A DNA stretch of 48,898 nt. It comes from NORP181 sp047623555 (GTDB taxonomy: Bacteria > Pseudomonadota > Alphaproteobacteria > Rhodobacterales > Rhodobacteraceae). This document shows positions 39,637 through 48,842 of this stretch, piece by piece. The stretch lies in assembly GCA_047623555.1 (NCBI GenBank), contig JBLHMP010000020.1, forward strand, positions 1 to 48,898. Direction: 5' to 3'. The position numbers and the translations under genes were made by a program. The notes below the pieces were generated by a model. The model was not told the origin of the DNA. It ran no database searches and saw only the letters and a list, made by a program, of their open reading frames with translations. Position 1 is the stretch's first letter, and each line of letters begins with the position of its first letter.

Positions 39637-41148
39637 TTACTCGGCGAGTTTCTTGCTGACCATCTCATTCACCGCTTTGGGATTGGCTTTGCCGCCGGTG
39701 TCTTTCATCACTTGACCAACAAACCAGCCCGCCAGTTTTGGATTGGCCTTGGCCTTTTCCACTTGTGCGGGGTTCTCTGCGATGACCTTGTCCACGGCGG
39801 CCTCGATTGCGCCGGTGTCGGTCACCTGCTTCATGCCACGGCTCTCAACAATGTCGGCAGGATCGCCACCTGTCGTATAGACTATTTCAAACAAATCCTT
39901 AGCGATCTTGCCGGAAATAACATCCTTAGAAATCAGCTCGATTATCCCGCCTAGCTGGCCGGGCGATACCGGGCTGTCGGCGATGTCGTGGTTTTCTGCT
40001 TTCAACCGGCCAAACAATTCATTGATGACCCAGTTGGCCGCCAATTTACCATCACGCCCCTGTGCCACGGCCTCAAAGTAGTTGGCCGAATCTACGTCCG
40101 CCGTCAGTACCGATGCATCATAATCAGACAGTTTAAATTCTTTGATAAAGCGCGCCTTTTTGGCGTCCGGCAATTCCGGCAACGTCGCCGCAATATCATC
40201 CACCCAAGCCTGTTCAATTTCCAAAGGCAGCAGATCAGGGTCGGGAAAATAGCGGTAATCATGCGCTTCTTCTTTAGACCGCATAGACCGGGTTTCGCCC
40301 TTATCTGGGTCATACAGCCGGGTTTCCTGATCGACGGTGCCGCCGCTTTCAAGAATGGCAATTTGGCGACGGGCCTCAACATCAATGGCCTGCTGGATGA
40401 ACCGCATTGAGTTCATGTTCTTGATCTCACACCGGGTGCCCAGATGCGAGAAATCCTGTGTTTCCATGTACTTCTCAAACTGCCCGGGCCGACAGATCGA
40501 CACGTTGACATCGGCGCGCATGTTGCCGTTTTGCATGTTGCCGTCACAGGTGCCCAAATACCGCAATATCTGGCGCATTTTGGCGATAAACGCAGCGGCC
40601 TCTTCGGGGCCACGAATGTCGGGGCGCGACACGATTTCCATCAGCGCCACACCGGTGCGGTTCAGATCAACAAACGACATCGTCGGGTCCATATCGTGGA
40701 TCGACTTGCCGGCGTCCTGCTCCATGTGGATACGTTCAATCCGCACCAGACGGGCGGTGCCGTCTCCCAATTCCACCAGCACTTCGCCTTCACCGACAAT
40801 CGGATGATACAGCTGCGAAATCTGATAGCCTTGCGGCAGGTCGGGATAGAAATAGTTCTTGCGATCAAACGCCGATTTCAGATTGATTTCAGCCTTGAGC
40901 CCCAAACCGGTGCGTACCGCCTGTTCAATACAATATTCGTTGATGACAGGCAGCATGCCGGGCATGGCCGCGTCAACAAAGGCAACGTTTGAATTGGGCT
41001 CGGCGCCAAATTTGGTCGATGCTCCGGAAAACAGCTTGGCCTTTGAGCTGATCTGGGCATGCACTTCCATGCCGATTACCAGTTCCCAATCGTGTTTTGC
41101 ACCAGCAATGGTTTTGATCTTGGGCAGGTCGTATGTCAGGTCCAGCAT
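39637..41148 (-). CDS. gatB: Aspartyl/glutamyl-tRNA amidotransferase subunit B
   Basis: 503 residues. It has the GatB N-terminal signature WELVIGMEVHAQISSKAKLF, then the kinase-like core with NKNYFYPDLPQGYQ-type text (RKNYFYPDLPQGYQISQLYH), IERIHMEQDAGKSIHD, FVDLNRTGVALMEIVS and GNMQNGNMRADVNVS. The C-terminal YqeY-like tRNA-binding domain ends GGKANPKAVNEMVSKKLAE. With GatA and GatC it converts Glu-tRNA-Gln (and Asp-tRNA-Asn) to the amidated form. gatA and gatC are not beside it, which is usual in this group. Confidence 0.97.
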   Translation of the reverse strand: MLDLTYDLPKIKTIAGAKHDWELVIGMEVHAQISSKAKLFSGASTKFGAEPNSNVAFVDAAMPGMLPVINEYCIEQAVRTGLGLKAEINLKSAFDRKNYFYPDLPQGYQISQLYHPIVGEGEVLVELGDGTARLVRIERIHMEQDAGKSIHDMDPTMSFVDLNRTGVALMEIVSRPDIRGPEEAAAFIAKMRQILRYLGTCDGNMQNGNMRADVNVSICRPGQFEKYMETQDFSHLGTRCEIKNMNSMRFIQQAIDVEARRQIAILESGGTVDQETRLYDPDKGETRSMRSKEEAHDYRYFPDPDLLPLEIEQAWVDDIAATLPELPDAKKARFIKEFKLSDYDASVLTADVDSANYFEAVAQGRDGKLAANWVINELFGRLKAENHDIADSPVSPGQLGGIIELISKDVISGKIAKDLFEIVYTTGGDPADIVESRGMKQVTDTGAIEAAVDKVIAENPAQVEKAKANPKLAGWFVGQVMKDTGGKANPKAVNEMVSKKLAE

Positions 41149-41211
41149 GGGGTTCGCCTCAAATTCCGCTTTGCTGGGTTCTAGGACAGCAACGCAAGCG
41201 GGGCAAGAGCG

Positions 41212-42471
41212 CTATGCAGGATGCAGCTCTGGCCCGTCCGGGGTGAATGTGACGTGTTGGCCATTGTTGATTTCCTTGCGAAACTGATTGGCAATGGCGT
41301 GCAGGGCATCGGCGCGACCACGGGCGGCGAACCGTTTCAGCGAGGTGATGCGGGCATTGTTGTCAAAGCCTTCGGCGGCATGGGCCCAGATCAGCGGGTG
41401 AACTTCGGTCAGGTGATCGCGGATCAACCAGTCGGCACAGTCGCTTATCTGCATGCGCGGGAAATCGGCTTCTTCGCTTATGCCAGCGCCTCGGCGCAAA
41501 GCGATAGCGCAATATGCCGTCAAAAGATTGATAAATTCCTGTTCTGGGCGGGCGGCAACAATGTCGTGCAAACCGTCAACGAAAAAGGCCACGTCAACAC
41601 GTTCGCAGGCTCTTTCATCCATCGCGATCGCATCGAAATAGACCCAAGTATAGGCGCCGTTTCCCCAAATGTCCTGGGTGCGCGCGGCGGTCCGGCGGGC
41701 CTCAAGTTCTAGCTGGTCGTAGGAGCCAAACCAGCGCGGCAAAAGGTGATGGCCCATGGCCCGCATGTGCCGGTGGTTTTCCGGGTGCAAATCAATCAGG
41801 GCTTCGTATTCATCGGCAACGTGCAGATGCGGGTTGTTCTGGCCTGCCAATAGGGCGCATTTGGCCGAAACCAGCGCCGGGCTGTTCAACTGGATGCCGC
41901 AATAGGGCGCTAGAATGATTGTGGCCCGATCCAAATGCGCGGCAATTTTTTTGCGATTCTGATGCGCAACCGTCGCCTCCCAACCACGTCCACGCCATGC
42001 CCAACCGATATCGATATGGGCCAGGGCCAAAATCATTGCGATGGCTGAATCGTTGGGATGTTCGCGGCGCACCGCCTCGAGCCCGTTGATCCCGTCCAAC
42101 AAACACCGGTCATTTGCGGTTTTGCCATCCATCAGGGCATGTTCGACGGATCGTACAACATCGGCACGGGCGCCATAGGTCAGCAGATCAGCGACCGGCA
42201 TGCCGCCAGATGTGGTTTCCCGATTCTGATCGGCCTGATGTACCGCCGTGGACAGATCCTCCCAGCGATCCTGACGCGCCAGAAACTGGCCGTATCGTTG
42301 GGCGCTGCTTTCAAAACTGCCTCCGCAGACCGGAATGCTCAGAAATTTTTCGAGCGATACCGACTGGCTCTGCACTTTTTGAGGAGCGACACGTGGTTGT
42401 TTTGGACGGCCAAAACGCGAAGTAAATGCTTCGATAGCAGGGGACTTGATAAAACGGGAATGATCAAACAT
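41212..42471 (-). CDS. Conserved hypothetical protein, 419 aa
   Basis: Soluble, mostly helical protein with no signal peptide. It contains DSAIAMILALAHIDIGWAWRG, RATIILAPYCGIQLNSPALV, DEYEALIDLHPENHRHMRAM and GHHLLPRWFGSYDQLE, followed by TAYCAIALRRGAGISEEADF. The spacing of helices suggests a degenerate TPR-like (alpha-solenoid) protein. The His/Trp-rich middle (ENHRHMRAMGHHLLPRWF) is notable. I recognise no named domain; its appearance is that of a Rhodobacterales-restricted family. It lies alone on the minus strand, upstream of gatB by 63 bp. The 166-bp gap before it holds no recognisable feature. Confidence 0.75.
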   Translation of the reverse strand: MFDHSRFIKSPAIEAFTSRFGRPKQPRVAPQKVQSQSVSLEKFLSIPVCGGSFESSAQRYGQFLARQDRWEDLSTAVHQADQNRETTSGGMPVADLLTYGARADVVRSVEHALMDGKTANDRCLLDGINGLEAVRREHPNDSAIAMILALAHIDIGWAWRGRGWEATVAHQNRKKIAAHLDRATIILAPYCGIQLNSPALVSAKCALLAGQNNPHLHVADEYEALIDLHPENHRHMRAMGHHLLPRWFGSYDQLELEARRTAARTQDIWGNGAYTWVYFDAIAMDERACERVDVAFFVDGLHDIVAARPEQEFINLLTAYCAIALRRGAGISEEADFPRMQISDCADWLIRDHLTEVHPLIWAHAAEGFDNNARITSLKRFAARGRADALHAIANQFRKEINNGQHVTFTPDGPELHPA

Positions 42472-42637
42472 GAAATTTCCGGAACATTGTTGGCGTTAAA
42501 CTTGACTGAAATTGAATATGGGCGTGCAATTGGGCGCAATCATGGCAAAGCCAAGGAGAAATCTGGCTGGTATGTTAATTTTAGTGCAACAGGCGAAGGT
42601 CCGCGAAGGCGGTTTTGCGCGGGGTGGGATTGCAGCG

Positions 42638-43069
42638 TCAAATAACCACGAAATGGTGCCGCACCACCGTCACGCCACGCGCCTGCAATTCGGCCTCAAA
42701 CTGGTGATGGGGGGGCAGCGATTCATAGGCCAGGCGCAGCCGCTTTTTGGTGTTCAGGATGGCAGTGACCCGCACCGAGAAATCCCAGCGCGTGTCAAAC
42801 CGCATCCTGTCGATCTCGCTGAAATTCAACGAACCCTGTCGTCGCCCGGTGAACCAGATCAGTTTTGTTTGCGTCAGCTCCAGCCCGGATTTTGGATTGC
42901 GCCACAAATCCAAAACCGCCGGGATCGTCAAGAGCATGAATATCGCCATAAGCCACCATGCTGCAGCAAGCAGCACAATAGCAGCAATACAGGCCCCATA
43001 GATTGCCAACAGTATCAGTGCGGTGCGTCGTGATCGGCCCTGACGGGCAAAGGAATAGTGGTCGTCCAT
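42638..43069 (-). CDS. Two-helix membrane protein, hypothetical
   Basis: 143 residues. Two transmembrane helices close together (ALILLAIYGACIAAIVLLAA and WWLMAIFMLLTIPAVLDLW) are followed by a soluble strand-rich region (LELTQTKLIWFTGRRQGSLN, FSEIDRMRFDTRWDFSVRVT). The layout resembles bacterial PH-like membrane proteins (DUF-type bPH), but I cannot place it in a family. The start is ATG 43069, one base overlap with the SDR stop (TGATG); GTG 43072 is also possible. It is co-transcribed with the SDR gene. Confidence 0.75.
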   Translation of the reverse strand: MDDHYSFARQGRSRRTALILLAIYGACIAAIVLLAAAWWLMAIFMLLTIPAVLDLWRNPKSGLELTQTKLIWFTGRRQGSLNFSEIDRMRFDTRWDFSVRVTAILNTKKRLRLAYESLPPHHQFEAELQARGVTVVRHHFVVI

Positions 43070-43809
43070 CACCGCCCGCCGGTGACGTCCAGCGTCGTGC
43101 CGGTGATATAAGACGCCTGATCAGACAGCAGGTACAGGATCGCGTCGGCGACTTCGTCCGCCGTTCCGGCCCGTTTCATAGGTGCCATGGGACCAATGGT
43201 TTCAACGCGGTCGGGTTTACCGGCTTTGCCGTGCAGCGCGGTGTCGATGATGCCGGGGCGCACCGCGTTGACGCGGATGTTGTTGCCCGCCACCTCATCG
43301 GACAGACCTTTGGTAAAGATGTCGATGGCCGCCTTAGAGGCCGCATAGTCAACAAACGTATTGGCCGAACCAAGCCGCGCCGCCGCCGAGGACACATTGA
43401 CGATGGCGCCACCTGTGCCTTGTTTTTGCATTCGCAATACCGCCTCTTTGGCGACCAGAATGGCGCCAATAACGTTGATGTCGAACATGCGGCGCAGCCG
43501 GTCATGGGTCAGGTCAGTCACCCGGGCGATTTGGTCGACCACACCGGCATTGTTCACCATGGCGTCAAGTCGGGCGAATTCATCGTCGATCTGGGCAAAC
43601 ATGCGGTCGATGTCTTCGGGCCGCGCCACATCCGCAGCACACAGGATCACCCGGGCGCCAGCGGCTTTGCAGTCTGCCGCTACCGCATCGATTCCGGCGC
43701 GGTCACTGCGATAGTTTAGCGCCAGATCATAGCCGCGCGTGGCCGCCATCCGGGCGGTTGCCGCGCCGATTCCGGCGGCGGCTCCGGTCACAAGAAGCGT
43801 TTTGCGCAT
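43069..43809 (-). CDS. Short-chain dehydrogenase/reductase (SDR)
   Basis: 246 residues, classical SDR. Cofactor motif TGAAAGIGAATARMAATRGY near the N-terminus (TGxxxGIG), NNAGVVDQIARVTD, the catalytic Ser in IVNVSSAAARLGS, then Tyr and Lys in YAASKAAIDIFTKGLSDEVA, and IRVNAVRPGIIDT. It would oxidise or reduce an alcohol/ketone with NAD(P)H in the cytoplasm. The Arg after the first strand (NYRSDRAG) hints at NADPH. It follows pepN by 3 bases and precedes a membrane protein gene, so the three form one unit. Confidence 0.92.
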   Translation of the reverse strand: MRKTLLVTGAAAGIGAATARMAATRGYDLALNYRSDRAGIDAVAADCKAAGARVILCAADVARPEDIDRMFAQIDDEFARLDAMVNNAGVVDQIARVTDLTHDRLRRMFDINVIGAILVAKEAVLRMQKQGTGGAIVNVSSAAARLGSANTFVDYAASKAAIDIFTKGLSDEVAGNNIRVNAVRPGIIDTALHGKAGKPDRVETIGPMAPMKRAGTADEVADAILYLLSDQASYITGTTLDVTGGR

Positions 43810-43812
43810 GGT

Positions 43813-46347
43813 TTAGGCGCCCAACATCCGGGTTATCATCTCGTTGGTATCACGCGACAAATCGGGCGATGCGGCAATGCGTTCAAGCTGGGTTTTGATC
43901 AACGCCTGCCGGTTGCCGTCATATTGCCGCCACGTCTGAAAGGCGCGACACAAACGGGCGGTGGTCTGTGGATTGAGCGGGTCAAGCCGGATCAACCAAT
44001 CGGCCAGCAATGTGTAACAGGCGCCATCAGCGGCATGAAAACTGGCATGGTTCATCGTGAGCGCACCAAGCGTAGAGCGGAACCGGTTGGGGTTTTTCCA
44101 GTTGAAATCGGCATGTTTGGTCAGACCGCCCGCAACGGCTGCGGCCTTGTCTGGCGCGGCAAGGACCACCTGAAGGCTGAACCATTTGTCGATCACCAAA
44201 CGGTCATGTTTCCACTGCTCATAAAACGCCGCCAATTCGGTCTCGCCCCGGCCTGCGGCCAGCAGGCACGACAGTGCGGACAATTGCAGGGTCATATTGT
44301 CGGCAGCTTTGTATTGCGCCGCTGCCTGTGCGCCGCCATCCAGACGGGTGATGTAGGACAGCGTCGCCCCCGCCAGCGAGCGTTTGCCGGATTGTTCAGC
44401 ATCAGGCGCATAGGCGCTTTCGATTTGTGATTGTGCAAAGATACGCGGCAAAACATCCTGTGCGTGCTGTGCAAATGCCTGCTTGAGCGTTTCTGCGGCA
44501 GTCCATAAAGCCATAGGGTCTGGAACAGTCCCGGCCTCGGCCAGGGTGCTGGCAAGTTCGGATTGATCCGGTCGACCCAGCATTAGCGCGCGGTAGGCTG
44601 GCTCAAGCGTGTCGTCGCGCAACATTGCCAGCATACCATCAAGATAGTCGCCATCCGGCGTCGCGCCGTTTGTGGCCATGTCGATCAGCGTGGCACTGGC
44701 AAGGGCGCGCCCGGCCTCCCATCGGTTAAACGGGTCGGTGTCATGGGCCAGCAGAAATGCCGGATTGGCGGCATCATGCTGTAAGATCACCGGGGCGGAA
44801 TAGCCACGCAGGATCGACGGCACTGGTCTGCTGGCCAAACCGTCAAAGGTGAACGACTGCGTGGCCCCGGTCATTTCCAGCATTTCGGTGGCGCGGACTT
44901 CGTCGCCGTTTTGAGCCAACAGGCCAACATGGATTGGGATCACCTGTGGCTGCGTTGGCGCGGCGTTAGTGCCGGTGGGGGTGGACTGTGCAAAGGTCAG
45001 GGTGAATGTGCCGCCCGCCCATGTTTCCTGTACATTCAGGCGCGGGGTGCCGGACTGCGAATACCAGCGTTTGAACTGGCTAAAGTCGCGATCGGTGACA
45101 TCATGAAACACCGTCAGCCAATCCTCGATGGTACAGGCCTGACCGTCGTGGCGGGCGAAATACAAATCCAGCGCCTCGGCATAGGCGGCATCACCGACAA
45201 GACGTTTCAACATGCCAATGACTTCGGCGCCTTTTTCATAGACCGTGGCGGTGTAGAAATTGTTGATCTCTTCAAAGCTCTCGGGGCGCACAGGATGCGA
45301 CAAAGGCCCGTTGTCTTCGGCAAACTGGCGCGCGCGCAGGTCAATCACATCGCTGATGCGTTTCACCGGTTCGGACCGCATATCCGAGGTGAACTGGGCA
45401 TCGCGGAACACCGTTAGCCCTTCTTTCAGGCAGAGCTGGAACCAATCACGGCAGGTGATGCGATTGCCGGTCCAGTTGTGGAAATACTCATGTGCAATGA
45501 TGGCTTCGATACGCTGAAAATTCATATCTGTTGAGGTTTCAGGCGAAGCCAGAACAGCAGAAGAGTTAAAGACGTTCAGGCCCTTATTTTCCATCGCGCC
45601 CATGTTGAAATCATCCACTGCAACGATGTTGAACACATCCAGATCATATTCGCGGCCATAGATCTGTTCGTCCCATGTCATCGACAATTTCAACGCCTGC
45701 ATGCCAAAGGCGCATTTGCCTTCGTCGCCGGGGCGCACCCAAAGGTTCAGATCAACGTGGCGGCCCGACATGGTGGTGAATGCGCCGGGATGCGCAGTCA
45801 GATCGCCCGCAACCAAGGCAAACAGATAGGCCGGTTTGGGCCAGGGATCATGCCAGGTGGCGGTATGATTGTCGCTGTCTTGTGGGTTGCCGTTGGACAG
45901 CAGCACCGGGTGAGGGCCGTTGATGGTGACGGTGAATATGCTCATCACGTCGGGGCGGTCGGGGTAGTAGGTGATTTTGCGAAAGCCTTCGGCCTCGCAC
46001 TGGGTGCAGTACATGCCGTTTGACATATAAAGACCTTCCAACGCGGTGTTGTTGGCCGGATCAATTTCGACTTCGGCCTCAAAGATGAATGGCGCATCGG
46101 GCACCGGGCAGGTCAGGCCCTGGTCCGTCAGGTCCGGGGTTATGGCGGTTCCATCGATGCTGGCCCGGATCAGGGTCAGGTTTTCACCATGCAGGAAAAA
46201 TATGTGGTCGCTGGCGTCGGGATTGGGGCGAAAGGCGATTTTGCTGGTAACGCGGGTGGCGTTGGGCGCGAGATCAAATGTCAGGTGGACCGACTCTACC
46301 AAAAAGCCGAACGGGGTGTAATCCTTAAGGAAGATGGTTTGGGACAT
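43813..46347 (-). CDS. pepN: Aminopeptidase N
   Basis: 844 residues, the usual proteobacterial size for M1 aminopeptidases. The substrate-recognition motif GAMENKG is at about residues 249-255. The zinc site is HEYFH-N-W (286-290) with the third ligand Glu in LKEGLTVFRD (about 309). Domain order is beta-sandwich (1-190), catalytic, small beta (near 440-530) and a long helical C-terminal domain. It removes N-terminal residues from peptides in the cytoplasm. AAGGT precedes the ATG. The gene heads a unit with the SDR and a membrane protein. Confidence 0.96.
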   Translation of the reverse strand: MSQTIFLKDYTPFGFLVESVHLTFDLAPNATRVTSKIAFRPNPDASDHIFFLHGENLTLIRASIDGTAITPDLTDQGLTCPVPDAPFIFEAEVEIDPANNTALEGLYMSNGMYCTQCEAEGFRKITYYPDRPDVMSIFTVTINGPHPVLLSNGNPQDSDNHTATWHDPWPKPAYLFALVAGDLTAHPGAFTTMSGRHVDLNLWVRPGDEGKCAFGMQALKLSMTWDEQIYGREYDLDVFNIVAVDDFNMGAMENKGLNVFNSSAVLASPETSTDMNFQRIEAIIAHEYFHNWTGNRITCRDWFQLCLKEGLTVFRDAQFTSDMRSEPVKRISDVIDLRARQFAEDNGPLSHPVRPESFEEINNFYTATVYEKGAEVIGMLKRLVGDAAYAEALDLYFARHDGQACTIEDWLTVFHDVTDRDFSQFKRWYSQSGTPRLNVQETWAGGTFTLTFAQSTPTGTNAAPTQPQVIPIHVGLLAQNGDEVRATEMLEMTGATQSFTFDGLASRPVPSILRGYSAPVILQHDAANPAFLLAHDTDPFNRWEAGRALASATLIDMATNGATPDGDYLDGMLAMLRDDTLEPAYRALMLGRPDQSELASTLAEAGTVPDPMALWTAAETLKQAFAQHAQDVLPRIFAQSQIESAYAPDAEQSGKRSLAGATLSYITRLDGGAQAAAQYKAADNMTLQLSALSCLLAAGRGETELAAFYEQWKHDRLVIDKWFSLQVVLAAPDKAAAVAGGLTKHADFNWKNPNRFRSTLGALTMNHASFHAADGACYTLLADWLIRLDPLNPQTTARLCRAFQTWRQYDGNRQALIKTQLERIAASPDLSRDTNEMITRMLGA

Positions 46348-46501
46348 GGGGTGCGACCTTGTTATGTGGGGTTTTGCCGACGTTAGAAACTATGCTTGCG
46401 GGCTGCAAGCGACGTTTCACGGTGGCGCGCTCCTCTGCCCTGCGGGCATCGTCGCAGGAGGTGGTCATGTTTTCAGGCCAATGTGTTGCCTCTGGACGGT
46501 T

Positions 46502-46529
46502 TTGGCTTTACATGACGCCCCGGTATACA
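46502..46529 (+). promoter_or_regulatory. Candidate sigma-70 promoter of glcB
   Basis: TTGGCT (46502-46507), 16 bases, TATACA (46524-46529), then about 31 bases to the glcB start with AAAGG as ribosome site. It resembles housekeeping promoters. The rest of the 213-bp divergent region with pepN shows small GC dyads only. Confidence 0.4.
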
Positions 46530-46560
46530 ATGGCGCACAATTACATAAAAGGTATCTGCA

Positions 46561-48699
46561 ATGAGTGAACGGTTGGGCAAGAGTGGATTGCAGGTGGCCC
46601 CTGAATTGGTGACGTTTATCGAGACAAAAGCGTTGCCGGGCACTGGTGTCAGTGCCGATACGTTTTGGTCCGGTCTGTCGCAGATCGTACATGAGCTGGG
46701 CCCGAAAAACCGCGCGCTGCTAGAGCGGCGGGCCGAATTGCAGGGCCAGATTGATGCCTGGCATATTGCCCACAAAGATCAGGCGCTGGATGCTGCCGAC
46801 TATACCGCGTTTCTGCGCGAGATTGGCTATCTGGTGCCAGAAGGTGATGATTTCACCATTGAGACGCTCAATGTTGACCCGGAGATGTCGACATTGCCCG
46901 GCCCACAGCTGGTTGTGCCAGTGACCAACGCCCGGTTTGCCCTGAACGCGGCGAATGCCCGCTGGGGCAGCCTGTATGACGCGCTCTATGGCTCGGATGC
47001 GCTGGGCGATCTGCCCGCGGCAGGTGGCTACAGTGAGGCACGCGGTGCGCGGGTGATTGCCTGGGCCAAGAACTTTCTCGACGGCGCGGTGCCATTGGCG
47101 GCAGGCAGCTGGGCGGATGTGTCCAGCGTGCAGGTTGTTAACGGCGCGCTGGTTCCGGCCTTGGCAGAACCGGATCGGCTGAGCGGCTTTGGTGGCGCGG
47201 CGGGCAAGCCCGGATTTGTGATGCTAAACAATAATGGTCTGCATATTCAGATCATGCTGGACGCAGATAGCGCCATTGGCAAGATTGATCCGGCCGGCAT
47301 TGCCGATGTACGGCTTGAGGCGGCAGTGACCACGATCATGGATTGCGAAGACAGCGTTGCCACCGTTGATGCCGAGGACAAGATTGTTGCCTATAGCAAC
47401 TGGTTGGGCCTGATGCGTGGCGATCTGATGGAAGAGTTGACCAAAGGCGGACGCAGCTTTGTGCGCAAACTGGCGGATGACATTGACTATACCACGCCGA
47501 CAGGGGCGACGGCGCGCCTTAAGGGGCGGTCGTTGATGTTGGTGCGAAATGTTGGCCATTTGATGAGCAACCCGGCCATTCTGGACCGCGACGGGCTGGA
47601 AATTGGCGAAGGATTGATGGATGCATTGGTGACAACGCTGATTGCCATGCATGACCTGCAACGTGATGGTGGCAATTCAGTCACCGGGTCGGTCTATATT
47701 GTCAAACCAAAGATGCACGGCCCCGAAGAAGTGGCGTTTACCGACGAGATATTTAGTATGGTTGAGGATATTCTTGGCCTGCCGCAGGACACGGTCAAGC
47801 TCGGCATTATGGACGAAGAACGCCGTACCAGTGTGAACCTGAAAGAATGTATTCGCGCCGCCAAACGGCGGGTTGCCTTTATTAACACCGGATTTTTGGA
47901 CCGGACGGGGGATGAAATTCATACTTCGATGGAGGCCGGTCCGATGTTGCCCAAGGGTGATATTAAGATGACGCCGTGGATTGCATCTTATGAAGATCGC
48001 AATGTCGATATCGGCCTGGAATGTGGCCTGAAAGGGCATGCGCAGATTGGCAAAGGTATGTGGGCGATGCCGGAGCTTATGGCTGATATGCTTGAGATGA
48101 AGATCGGCCATTTGCAGGCTGGGGCGACCTGTGCCTGGGTGCCGTCGCCAACTGCGGCGACGTTGCACGCGACGCATTACCACGCGATCGACGTGATGGA
48201 ACGGCAGGACGAGATTGCCGCAGATGGCGCGCGCGGTACGCTAAAGGATTTGCTGAAAATTCCGTTGTTGGGCGCACGAAAGCTGGATGACGACAAGATC
48301 GCGCAAGAGATTGAGAACAATGCTCAGGGTATTTTGGGCTATGTGGTGCGTTGGATTGATCAGGGGGTCGGGTGCTCAAAGGTGCCGGACATTCACAACG
48401 TCGGCCTAATGGAAGACCGCGCCACCTGCCGGATATCCAGTCAGGCGTTGGCCAATTGGCTGCATCATGGCATTGTTGATGAGGCGCAGGTTATGGCGGC
48501 GATGCACAAAATGGCGGCCGTTGTGGATGGGCAGAACGCGGGCGATCCAAGTTATCATCCGATGGCGCCGGGGTTTGACGGGATTGCCTTTCAGGCGGTC
48601 TGTGACCTGGTGTTCAAGGGCCGGGTGCAACCATCCGGTTATACCGAGCCAGTTTTGCATGCGCGACGGCTTGAGCTCAAGGCACAGGTCGGGGCGTGA
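46561..48699 (+). CDS. glcB: Malate synthase G
   Basis: 712 residues, the length of the single-chain G isoform. Landmarks: GSLYDALYGSDAL in the N-terminal region, then the TIM-barrel parts TTIMDCEDSVATVDAEDKIV (catalytic Glu and Asp), SLMLVRNVGHLMSNPAILDR and VKPKMHGPEEVAFTDEIFSM. KLGIMDEERRTSVNLKECIR is followed by INTGFLDRTGDEIHTSMEAG and the C-terminal plug with GVGCSKVPDIHNVGLMEDRA. It condenses glyoxylate with acetyl-CoA to malate. It may serve either the glyoxylate shunt or glycolate use. A weak GC hairpin (CGAGAG...CTCTCG) follows at about 48714-48738. Confidence 0.97.
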   Translation: MSERLGKSGLQVAPELVTFIETKALPGTGVSADTFWSGLSQIVHELGPKNRALLERRAELQGQIDAWHIAHKDQALDAADYTAFLREIGYLVPEGDDFTIETLNVDPEMSTLPGPQLVVPVTNARFALNAANARWGSLYDALYGSDALGDLPAAGGYSEARGARVIAWAKNFLDGAVPLAAGSWADVSSVQVVNGALVPALAEPDRLSGFGGAAGKPGFVMLNNNGLHIQIMLDADSAIGKIDPAGIADVRLEAAVTTIMDCEDSVATVDAEDKIVAYSNWLGLMRGDLMEELTKGGRSFVRKLADDIDYTTPTGATARLKGRSLMLVRNVGHLMSNPAILDRDGLEIGEGLMDALVTTLIAMHDLQRDGGNSVTGSVYIVKPKMHGPEEVAFTDEIFSMVEDILGLPQDTVKLGIMDEERRTSVNLKECIRAAKRRVAFINTGFLDRTGDEIHTSMEAGPMLPKGDIKMTPWIASYEDRNVDIGLECGLKGHAQIGKGMWAMPELMADMLEMKIGHLQAGATCAWVPSPTAATLHATHYHAIDVMERQDEIAADGARGTLKDLLKIPLLGARKLDDDKIAQEIENNAQGILGYVVRWIDQGVGCSKVPDIHNVGLMEDRATCRISSQALANWLHHGIVDEAQVMAAMHKMAAVVDGQNAGDPSYHPMAPGFDGIAFQAVCDLVFKGRVQPSGYTEPVLHARRLELKAQVGA

Positions 48700-48842
48700 G
48701 TGTTAAGGCGGGAACGAGAGAGCTGACGGCCCTCTCGCGCTCTCCCGTGGATATTTTGGAACAAAAGAAGGAATATACTGCGACTCCTTAAGAACCCGAA
48801 GAGGTTGTTGATGTTCGAGGGGAAATGGATTCTCCTTCGGCT

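Noticed and set aside
42512..43033. Plus-strand open frame over the membrane protein gene
   Set aside because: The minus-strand reading gives two clear transmembrane helices and couples to the SDR stop; the plus reading has no sensible domain.
43003..43719. Plus-strand open frame of 238 codons
   Set aside because: Antisense to the SDR gene, whose cofactor and catalytic motifs are all present.
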